Shown here piece by piece: positions 50,992 through 60,342 of a stretch of 64,000 nucleotides of DNA. Made by a program: the position numbers and the translations under genes. Each line of letters begins with the position of its first letter. Position 1 is the stretch's first letter. The DNA is from Blepharisma stoltei (lineage: Eukaryota > Ciliophora > Heterotrichea > Heterotrichida > Blepharismidae): the NCBI GenBank assembly GCA_914767885.1, contig CAJZBQ010000012.1, forward strand, positions 598,501-662,500, written 5' to 3'. The notes below the pieces were generated by a model, which was not told the DNA's origin, did no database searches, and saw only the letters and a program-made list of their open reading frames with translations.

Positions 50992-52362
50992 ATGGAGACA
51001 CTTATCATTGAAAGACCTTCAGAGAACGTCGCTTTAGTCAGACTCAATAGACCAAACAAAAGAAATGCTATGAATGGAACAATGTTAGACGAGATTGCAA
51101 GAACTATGAGCCAACTGTCAGAAGACCCTGATGTCAGGTGCATTGTAATTGCAGGCAATGGAAAATGCTTTACCGCAGGCATTGATATCAATTACTTAAA
51201 AGATTTGTTTGAAACACATCAAGGAGCTGACCCTGCAAGATCTGGAATTATCGCTAGGCCTAATATCAAGGCCATGCAAGAAAAAATATCTTCATTAGAG
51301 AAATGTTCAAAGCCAGTCATAGTTGCTGTGCATGGGCTTTGTATTGGAGCAGGAGTTGATTTTATTACAGCAGCTGATATAAGATACTGCACTACAGATA
51401 CAATTATTAGTGTTAGAGAAATCAATATTGGGATGGCTGCAGATACACTTAAAAATGGCATGAGAGCCAGCCTGCCCTCTTAACACCTGTAGCCAAAAGG
51501 AGTCTGGAGAATTTGTGGAAGGGAGCAGAAGCGTCCGGGAAATGTTTCAGGCCGAGTTTTAATTTGTTGCAGCCAATTTCTGGTTTAAAAACCTCAAGCT
51601 CATATCCAGAGCAAGGGTTTACCTCAAGGGAGGGATGGAACTTGGGAGTTGGAAAAGGGATACCCAGTTGGTTTTCGCTTGGCCAATCAGGCAATTTCCC
51701 AGCGCGATACAAGGAGCTGCTCTAGGGGCTACACATTTCATTTGGGCCGATAGTCTGGCCAGAAAATTCATTTTTTGAATTTTCGGAAAGGGAAACCCCG
51801 TTAACGCATGACACAGTTACCCAGCATCTTTACCTTCTGGTTGCGAGTGCAAGCCATCATCGGAGGGAGATATGCATACCTTCAGGCCGTGTAATAGGGC
51901 TGGCAAGCAAGAGGAAGATACGAAGCAAAGGACATGAAAAGCCGACATGGCTCTCGGGAGCTACAATATAATTGTCTAAGTTAAGGGATGGCTGCAGATA
52001 TAGGGACCTTACAAAGGCTGCATAAGGTTGTTGGAAATCAATCATGGGCAAGAGACTTGATGTTTTCTGGAAGAGATGTCAAAGCTGCTGAAGCGACAAG
52101 TCATGGGCTGTTTTCTAAATGCTTTGAAAGCAAAGAAAAAGTTTTAGAAGAAGCCTTGAAATTAGCTAACGAAATTGCATCGAAAAGCCCTGTTGCAATT
52201 GTAGGAATAAAGAAGAACTTAATTTACTCAAGAGATCATTCGGTAGAAGAAGGATTGGAGTTTATATTAAACTGAAACTCATTTGCTCTTCAGACCGAAG
52301 ACACAGTTCAAGCGATATTTTCAGCAATGCAGAACACAAAAGCAGTCTTTCCAAAATTATAA
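50992..52362 (+). CDS. Delta(3,5)-delta(2,4)-dienoyl-CoA isomerase (ECH1-like)
   Basis: 271 residues after removing retroposon C. Crotonase-fold signatures: FTAGIDINYLKDLFE, KPVIVAVHGLCIGAGVDFIT, ADIRYCTTDTIISVREINIG, then MAADIGTLQRLHKVVGNQSW. The Glu in VREINIG and the Asp in AADIGTLQR correspond to the catalytic pair of ECH1. C-terminal LNWNSFALQTEDTVQAIF (TGA-Trp) and the last residues AVFPKL also match ECH1; PKL may be a weak peroxisomal PTS1-like signal. The enzyme isomerises dienoyl-CoAs during oxidation of unsaturated fatty acids. The insertion lies inside the catalytic motif, between NIGMAAD and IGTLQR. Confidence 0.93.
51446..52000 (-). mobile_element. Retroposon-like element C in ECH1 active-site motif
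   Basis: Target repeat GGGATGGCTGCAGATA at 51430-51445 and 51985-52000, perfect 16 bp. Body 539 bp; its reverse strand shares blocks with A and B (CTTTTCCAACT; TTTCCGAAAATTCAAAAAAT). Collapse at the repeat restores NIGMAADIGTLQR exactly. Confidence 0.9.
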
Positions 52363-52398
52363 AGATAAAGCAATTAGTTACTTATAGAATTACACTTA

Positions 52399-53673
52399 CT
52401 ATTCACTTAAATTTTCTATTGCATAGTTCGCTATTTTTTCAAACAGCACTTCCATTTTGCACATCTGAGATTCAAGTTTATTTACATTAGCTTTTAAATC
52501 TAAAATGCTGATGTCTCTCTCTGTGTTCATTTCAGATAATTTTAATTTCCTTTCTTTAAACTCTAAAATTCTATTTCTGAGAACCTCAAATTTCTGCAGA
52601 CTTTCATCATTGTATCTTCCCTTTTCATTTATTGTTAAGAAATAAGAGAAGGCAGCTTGTACGCACAATGCAGCTGATTTAGTTTTATATATGCTGCGAA
52701 ATGCTGATGTCTGCTTTGTAGTGAACTCTGTCTGCTTTTGTAGGAAAAGGATTATAAATGCTGTAAGTATTGTCCCTAAAAAATATCCCAAAACTGCAAA
52801 AAGTCTCCCAATATATGTAAAGGGGGGGTAAATTCCTTGCCCCATTCCACTCATTGTATGATACATGATTCACATTGCACTCAAGGGGTTTTGAAACTTA
52901 TCAATTTGAAATGGAGCTATGTCAGCTACTGGTCTTTCATAGATTCTTGTTATAACTCCTAGGAAAATTATAGAAGGCCAAAACAATAAGAAAAGGATGA
53001 CAATTATCGAATGCTGGTTCACCAGGCATCTAAAAGAAAATCTCACATTAGCTTTTGTGTTGTTTTGGGTGCAAAAGTTCCTTGCTAGATGGTTTTCATA
53101 AGGGGTATAATTTATTATAGCTCTATACAGCAAGTAAAGCCTTGTGAACATAATGCTATACATAATTTCGTTGAGAGTATAGCATATATAAATTGTTTCA
53201 TAATTATTCCTGAAAGGAATGTAAACATTGACATTCATATAAGGATAAGGAATCATAAAAAGTAATAAAATCTCAAAGAGCCTTATCATGTTCCAAGTTT
53301 TCCTCTTTTCTGCTTTTCTTTGAAGAACACTCTCATAAGGGTTATATCTCGATTTCTGATTATTAAGGTAAGCTATCCAGTGGGATTTTTCTCTATCTCT
53401 AATAAATAAAAAATTAATTGACAGTAGTGTTGATATAACCAGAGCCAGTTTGTAAGTCTCTATTTCCTTCTCATCAATTGCACAGTTACTGTGGTTTCTT
53501 TCACTAGAATATGTGAATTCATAGTCAATTGAAGCTAAAGCTAATCCTATAGCTGCAAAAAGTGCTGAAACCAGCTCACAAAGCCTTCATTTGTTAAAGA
53601 GATGGCTCGATAGATCTTCTTTGTCATCGAAATTTTTAGAATTTCCTGTTAAATCTATGAGGCTCACACTCAT
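52399..53673 (-). CDS. SK-channel-like protein with non-canonical pore
   Basis: 424 residues from MSVSLIDLTGNSKNFDDKED. Hydrophobic helices: LCELVSALFAAIGLALASID, LALVISTLLSINFLFI, IRLFEILLLFMIPYPY, SIIVILFLLFWPSIIFLGVI. The pore-helix region KFQNPLSAMWIMYHTMSGMG then QGIYPPFTYIGRLFAVLGYF aligns with SK channels, but the filter is GMGQG instead of GYGD. After S6 a Lys-rich segment (KQTSAFRSIYKTKSAALCVQ) and a coiled coil (KLESQMCKMEVLFEKIANYA) retain SK layout. Loss of the K+ signature suggests altered selectivity or a silent regulatory subunit. Compare the canonical channel at 16750-18659. One TGA is Trp in the pore (SAMWIM). Confidence 0.75.
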
Positions 53674-53725
53674 AAAATATTTATTTACGCTGATTTATAG
53701 ATTTGTCATAATAATATTAATCATC

Positions 53726-56037
53726 ATGGCAACTTATCAAGACATATACAGCTATATTCACGATTCTCTTGCTCCAGACCTCAACAAATACCAATCAGGC
53801 AATCTCGGTGAGCTAGTCAAAGGCAATTTTACTCTTCCCAAAGAGAAAATAAAATCAATGCCTCTGAGTTCAGTTCTTTCTGAAGCATCTCCAGATAACC
53901 GTGAAAAGGCTGAGCTTCTCTATTACTCTTCAGCTTTTGTTGCATCTAATGAAGCCAGTCCTTTTTCCCTTGATGATGCTTCAAACTGCATTTCTTGCCT
54001 CAATTTCATTAAGCAGCATACCAACGAGCTTGATCTTGAGCACTCGATCGACAATTTAATCTTCTCCATCACTGATAGCGTCAGTGAAGCTCAAACAATT
54101 GAAGTTCTCATCAGCTGAATTTTGAGGCTGAGAGAAATTGTTTCACAAGTGGCACCCCATAATATTGAGCCTGATGAGCAATGGATAAAAATCAGAATTT
54201 CAGCACTGCTGTGGGATTTATTAAAAGATAGAAGTAAGGACACTATTTTAAAAGGATTAAGATATCTAGCAAAACTGAAGAAAAACAACATAAATTTGGA
54301 AAACTTGGAAAGCTTTTTTGTAGATGCAGCTTGCGACTGAATAGAAGACGCTAACTCCTCTCCTCAATGAGCAAACAAAATCATTGGAAAACCCTATTTT
54401 TTTTTTGGTAAAAAAAAATTTATAAAAAGTTATTTGGTATATAAATGATAATTATTATAATAATATCTCGAGCTAATTCTGTTTAATTTTAATCAACTTG
54501 CATTTAAATCATAAATTTTACAAATTAAATTAATATTTATTTTTAAAAATTATTCCGAATTTGGAAATTTTTTAAATTGAAAAAAAAATTACATTAAAAT
54601 TTATATATGAATTTTTATAAAAAAAATTAACCCATGAGCAAACAGATTTTTATTTTTGCTAGTAAAGGGGGGGAGTAATGATTTTAATGGTATAAAGCAA
54701 TACATGGGAGAAGAAGTGAAATTTGATATTGATGGAGCGAGGATTATGCTTGGAATTATCAAAGAAATTGATATGCAAGAAGAAGAGTACAAAGCAAGAG
54801 TGGATACTCTTCTTGAAAAATACAACTTTATCCCTGCAGAAATTGATGAAAATCTCCAAGGATTTGCAAGAGCTCAAGCGTTTTCGTCACTTCCGAGCAA
54901 TATTCTGATTGAGCAGGTTACATCTAGAGAAAATATAGAAATAATTGGAGAAGCAATATATGTGTTTAGCCGTGGGCAAATGACAACTTCAATATATGAA
55001 GGAGTGTTAAAACTTCCTGGAAACAACTCAGTCAGAATTGCAATAAAATCAGTTTCACACCCTAATAAAGAAGAGCTTAAAACTAGCGAAGATGAAGCTC
55101 AATTCTTGAAATCTTTATCAGGCAAGCATTCATCTTTTCCTCTATTCTATGGTGATTTTTATGATATGGTTGAACAAAAGCATAGATACAACTTAGTCAT
55201 GGAGCTTTGCCGCAGAGAAACTCTTTTTGACGACATCATTGAAAGAAAAAAGACCCCAAGGTTTTATACTGACGAAGAATATTTAAGAATTATGAACACT
55301 TTGATAGACTGTGTTGTTTTTCTGCACTCCAAAAAGATTTATCATAGAGATATAGCAGTCTCCCAAATAGTTCTGCCTATGGAGCAGGGTGATGGAGCAA
55401 ACTAGAGGCTATCTTGATAACTAATTGTTGAGAAAACTCTTAAAGTGACAAATTCTAGCATCAGTTATATTCACCAATTTGAGAGTTGACTCGCTAACCT
55501 GAGTTAACAAGTTAAGGTTTTAGGTTGTTCCGTCACCCTACTTCCTATGCAGAGCTATAGATGGGAGTAAACTATATTAAGCCTCAAAATATTTTATTCA
55601 CAATGAACTGGGATGTAAAAGTTGTCGATTTCAATGTGGCGAAGTTTTTAGACATGCCAACTGTCGGGGTTACTTCAACAGAAGAATCTATTGCAGGAAC
55701 TGTTAATTATATGTCTCCCGAAATACGCGAAGCTTATAATAATAGAGCGCAGAAAGGTGGGAACAAAGTAAAAACCAAATTATCAAAGTCTGATGTGTAT
55801 TCTTTAGGCCTAATACTTTTAGAAATGCGGACTCTTGGAGACATTACTGATGTAAATTTAAAAAATGACCAAGCAAGAGCTAAACTCGCAGGTCTGTTGA
55901 ACTCGCTTACGCCAGCTGGTGGAGTAAATTTAAAAGTATTACTGGAAAATATGTTGAAAGAAGATTATAATGAAAGAATCAACTCAAAGTCACTGCTTGG
56001 GCATATTATTGCTGGAGTGACTGAAGCTATTAATTAA
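53726..56037 (+). CDS. Divergent protein kinase with helical N-terminal region
   Basis: 587 residues after removal of two inserts. Residues 1-200 (MATYQDIYSYIHDSLAPDLN; SCLNFIKQHTNELDLEHSID; KILRLREIVSQVAPHN-like; KDTILKGLRYLAKLKKNNIN) are helical and not recognised. The kinase domain then shows a beta-3 Lys (RIAIKSVSHPNK), catalytic HRDIKPQNILF, KVVDFNVAKF in place of DFG, and NYMSPEIREA for the APE region. The DFG Gly is Asn; Mg binding by Asp is retained. A 224 bp TIR-IES splits the catalytic loop exactly between HRD and KPQN. A MITE (54354-54677) splits the N-terminal region from the kinase part (IEDANDFNGIKQYM). Several TGA are Trp. Confidence 0.8.
54354..54677 (+). mobile_element. Diverged BogoMITE-like IES, 324 bp
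   Basis: TA-bounded (54352-54353, 54676-54677). The start TAACTCCTCTCCTCAATGAG with AATCATTGGAAAACCC and the right end GGGGGGGAGTA belong to the MITE family. Excision joins the two halves of the kinase gene in frame. Confidence 0.85.
55353..55576. mobile_element. TIR-type IES in kinase catalytic loop, 224 bp
   Basis: Imperfect arms: AGTTCTGCCTATGGAGCAGG / (reverse) AGCTCTGCATAGGAAGTAGG, and GGTGATGGAGCAA / GGTGACGGAACAA. TA excision yields YHRDIKPQNILF. Confidence 0.9.
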
Positions 56038-56069
56038 GATATTTAGATATTTCAAATAATTTTATAAAA

Positions 56070-59000
56070 ATGGAACTTCTTATATGCGGAAGATTTGGAA
56101 ACTTAAATTTGACACCTAAATCTACGAAGTTGAGGATCAGTCCAGTCTGTTTGGAAGCGAATAATGAAACTCTATTTATTTTGGACTCTGAAGGAAACGT
56201 TCACTATTCTGAACTCAAAGGAACTTATATCGATTTGATTCAAATCCCATTGAGGTTAAAATCAATTTCTATAAGTTGTGGAAAGGAGCATTGTGCGCTG
56301 ATTACAGATACAAGGGAACTCTATACATGAGGAAACGGCGATTCTGGAGCTTTAGGCTTAGGAAACACCCAAAGCGCCCATGAACCACAAAAAATCACTT
56401 TTTCTCGTGATTATCAAATTGAAAAAATCAGTTGTGGAGGGTGACATACGCTTGGCTTATTCAGGAAACACTCATCAGCTACTTGCCTATTGGTGTTTGG
56501 AAGAGGGAATGAAGGACAGCTAGGCACTGGACGATCCTCAAGAGAGCTAACTCCTGTAAAGGTAGAACTTATGGAGAGTGTCTGCGATATAAGCTCAGGA
56601 ATCAGCCATTCTGCTGCTATAGGGAATTCAGGAAGCTTATATACAGCTGGATTTAACCGATTTGGGCAGCTTGGATTAGGCCATAAGAAAAATTCTTATA
56701 AATTTGAAAGAGTTAGACTGGAAAATGTCGAGCAAGTGTCATGCGGCCATCATACTGCCGCAATAAGCCAAGGAAAACTATAGAAATTGCCCAATGATGG
56801 CGCTCAATGCGCCATCATCGGGCAAAGTCTTTTCAGGGTCCACACAGGAAATGGGCTCCACGTATTGAACCCTTTTTAACACATAGAAAATCCTCACTTC
56901 CACACCTTGAACCCATTTCCCATGTGGACTCTTAAATGACGTTGCACGATGATGGCGCATTGAGCGCCATCATCGGGCAATCAGTATATATATATGGGGA
57001 ACAGGGGTATTTGGAGAATTTTTAGAGCCAAATTTGGTGAGCAGCGTAAATGAAAGCATTGTAAAAGTTACTGTTGGAGAATGTTCTGGTGCTGCTGTAG
57101 ATGTGAGTAAGAAATTATGGACTTGGGGAAGTAACATTACATTACATTAGAATTTATATCGCTTAACGTCCACTACGGGGTTACAACTCCAGGTTTATCA
57201 CTCGCCTTTCGTCGCATCGGGCCCACCAGTCTGCTGGAGACAAACTCGCTTTGATCACCAGGGTGCTTCCAGGGCAAATGTCCACGTCTTCGACGGCTCA
57301 TGGATGAGCTACTTGCTTGTACATGGGTTGCTTTTCCGAAAAAACCCAAAAAATGGATTTTTCTGGTCGGCTATCGGCAAAAAAGGAAAAATGCAAAGCC
57401 TGGGACGTAACGCCCAGTTTCACGCTAGGGAGTTGCCCGAATGGTCCAGAGGACTTTGCTGGGCTTCCCCCTTTCCAACCTTGCACCCTCCTTCCCCACG
57501 AGGAAAAATCCACCCCTGAGAATAGACTTGGGCTAGGCTCTGAAAGCTACCAGAATTGCTTACCTAGCATTGCTGTCCATCTCTGAAATGGTAAAACCTT
57601 GCCGGATATAATTAAAATATGAGTCGAGGCTGCATGGCCGGAAGGCCATGCCCAGACGAAGACGCCATATTTTAATTATACTTGGGGAAGTAACACACAT
57701 GGAGAACTAGGAACTGGAGATTTAAATCCCCAACCTGAGCCCACAAAGGTGCTTACAAGCTATCAAATCCTCTATTCTGTAATGACTCCATCGTTTTCAG
57801 CAGTAATTTCTAAAAAAGTCAATTTATCATCAAGTTTCGCTTTCAACTCTACAAAACTAACAGCATCAAGTCCAAACAATGTTGCTTCATTATCCTCTTA
57901 TTTTAAAAGTCCATCTCCTACCAGAGATGAAAGAGACTCTCTAATGACAACAGAAAAAATAAACATAAGACTTCCGCCACCTGATAAAGACGCAATCAAA
58001 ATTATTGTAAATGACCCAGAAGAGGAGCAGAACAGTTCAAGGTCTTATAGGAGCAGTTCAAAAGGAAATCAAAAAAGGACTTATACAGATGAGGCGAGTA
58101 GTGCTCGATACTATGAAAATCTTTCTGCAAGAGGAAGTCAAAAGAGAATTGACACAGAAGAGGTAAAAAATAGTGCTCGATACTATGAAAACCCTTCTGG
58201 ACTAGGAAATCAAAAAGCTAATGAAGTCTCTAGCAGAAGAAAAGAAGGATTATCAACAGAAGAATATGATCAAAAATTAGCAGCAAGAGGAAATGTTAGC
58301 AGGCGTGAAGAAGAGATAATAGAAAATCGTAGAGAAGAAGAATATGGCAGAGAGTATGAAGACGAAGGAATAGAGGGCAAAATAAACTCAGCGCGATCTC
58401 AAAAAGCAGAAAACTATGAAACTCAAAAAGCGTCGAAATATGAAGAGGGAGCAGAATCTGATAAGAAAAAAAGAGCCAATCAGGAGGAAAGAGATGTTAA
58501 GTACGAAATGAAAAAGATTGTAGAGGAAAATCATATTTTACGACAAGACTTTGATGCCCTGAAGCAAGAAAATGAGAATCTGAGGTTTAGGCTGCTAGAT
58601 ACTCAAAGCCGGGTTCAATATGTAATTCATCCTGATGCAATCGAGGAATTAAAAAACGAAAATAAAGCGCTGAAAGAAACAGTCAACTCTTTTAATGAAG
58701 AACAAGCTAAATATTTCGATATAATTGGAGCTGAACGGCAGGAAAAAGAATCACTTGAAGAAATTCTGGCTAGTGTTAAGGAAGAGCTTGAGACCATAAA
58801 AGATGAAAATGTTTCGCTGAATGAAGAAAATTATTATTTGAATCAAAAATTAGAACAGCTTGTTCAAGAATGCAACGAAAAATCGTCACTTGAAGAAATC
58901 CTTGCTCAGACAAAGCAAGAATTTGAGTCAAGCTCAGAGACGCTAAAAAATGAAAATGCAGCTTTAAGCAAAGAAAATTATGATTTAAATGAGAGCTTAA

Positions 59001-60184
59001 AGCAAATTACTATAGAAAAAGAATCGTTGGAAGATATGTTGGCTCACACCAAACAAGAGTATGAATCGAGTTTAGAAACTTTGAAAAAAGAAAATATATC
59101 GTTAAGTGAAGAAAATTATGATTTGCATCAGCGATTAGAGCAGCTGGCTCACGAAAATCACGACATATTAATAAAAGTTGCAGATCTTGAAGAGTTATTA
59201 AATAATACAAATCTGCAGTTATGTGATAGTCAATCACAAACTGCTGCATTAGAGCTTAAAAATGAAATTTTGCAAAAGCAATTCCAAGAAGCTGAACTGT
59301 CAAAGCATGGCCTCATGGAAACTTTGGAAAGAGATTTGGAAGCAAGGGCACGAGATTATAAAGAAAAAGCTATAACTCCCCCCCCTCCGTGAGTGAACAA
59401 AACCATTAGAAAAATCACCATTTTTTGCCAAAAACCCACCCTCCGTGAGTGAACAAAAATTTTTTAATAGAAAAATTTTTTATGGAAAAAAAATTTGATA
59501 TATAAATGATAATTATTATAATGAAATCTAAAGCTAATTCTGTTTTATTTTTAAACGAATTGCTTTTTAAAACATAAATTTTATAAATTGAATTAATATT
59601 TGCTTTCCAATTTTTGCGAATCAGGATTTTTTTAAATTTCGAAAAAAAATATTTTTTATAAAATTTATATATAAATTTTATAAAAAAAAAAATTAACCCC
59701 CCTCCGTGAGTGAACAAAATTTTTTTGTTCACTTACGGAGGGGGGTGGAGTAAGCATTTTGTCAACTCCCCCGCCTGAGCTTGAAGAATCTCGAGAAGAC
59801 ACTCCATTGCATATTGCAAGTCTCGGAAATCACTCAATTGAAGAACCATATGAGAAAGCTTATGATCAAAGTGATGAAGAAACTTTACCTCCCCGATCAT
59901 TTAAAACTAATCGCAGAGGACTATCAGCACAGCACCAATTGAGAATTTCTCGATCTGCAGCCAAAAAGATGAAAATCGACGATGATCCATTTCCGGAGCT
60001 GAGGTCTTCATCACCTCTGACTCCAAGAGAATCAATTGTATTTGAGCCTAAACATACATTCCCAAAAATGTCAAGTTCTGGTGGTGGATTAGAAGATATC
60101 AAAAATAAGGTGAAAGCTCTGAAAAAGGATAAAATGATGCTCCAAAATGAAATCCATAGATATGAAAAGAGGTTTCATGCATAG
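56070..60184 (+). CDS. RCC1-repeat protein with long C-terminal coiled coil
   Basis: 989 residues after removing three inserts of three different kinds. The N-terminal about 380 residues are RCC1-type repeats: ELYTWGNGDSGALGLGNTQS, VFGRGNEGQLGTGRSSRELT, LYTAGFNRFGQLGLGHKKNS, KLYIWGTGVFGEF, KLWTWGSNTHGELGTGDLNP. Next is a Ser/Arg/Glu-rich linker with near-repeats (ARYYENLSARGSQKRIDTEE, ARYYENPSGLGNQK). Then comes a very long coiled coil with internal repeats (KESLEEILASVKEELETIKD; KSSLEEILAQTKQEFESSSE; KESLEDMLAHTKQEYESSLE). The tail is Ser/Pro-rich. RCC1 propellers act as GEFs or scaffolds; the coiled-coil fusion suggests a cytoskeletal or basal-body role. TGA-Trp occurs in the second and third blades. 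Confidence 0.85.
56781..56988. mobile_element. Palindromic IES with hairpin arms, 208 bp
   Basis: Arms contain GATGGCGCTCAATGCGCCAT, itself a hairpin, and its inverse near 56948-56980, plus GGGTCCACACAGGAAATGGG and inverse. The right boundary lies in a TATATATATA run, so several TA junctions are possible; 87-88 gives GKLYIWGTGVFGEF. Confidence 0.85.
57137..57695 (-). mobile_element. Retroposon-like element B in RCC1 gene
   Basis: Target repeat ACTTGGGGAAGTAACA at 57121-57136 and 57680-57695. Left tail (TTACA)n: ttacattacatta. Right-end hairpin TAATTAAAATATGAG ... CGCCATATTTTAATTA. Extensive likeness to A (e.g. CTGGGACGTAACGCCCAGTT; CACGCTAGGGAGTTGCCCGA). Collapse restores LWTWGSNTHGELG. Confidence 0.9.
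59375..59752 (+). mobile_element. BogoMITE-like IES, 378 bp
   Basis: Between TA 59373-59374 and TA 59751-59752. Standard ends and right hairpin. Of the TA choices, only retaining GCTATA|AGC keeps the frame (KEKAISILSTPPPELEES). Confidence 0.92.
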
Positions 60185-60342
60185 CATATTAACATGATAT
60201 TTAATTTTATTATTTATTTGCCTTGCTTATACTATTATGCATTCTGATTAATATATGAACTCGATCATTATATTTACTTAAATAGTATCACAAGCAAGGT
60301 TTATGACCAATAATTTATATAATAAATATTAGATCCGTTATA

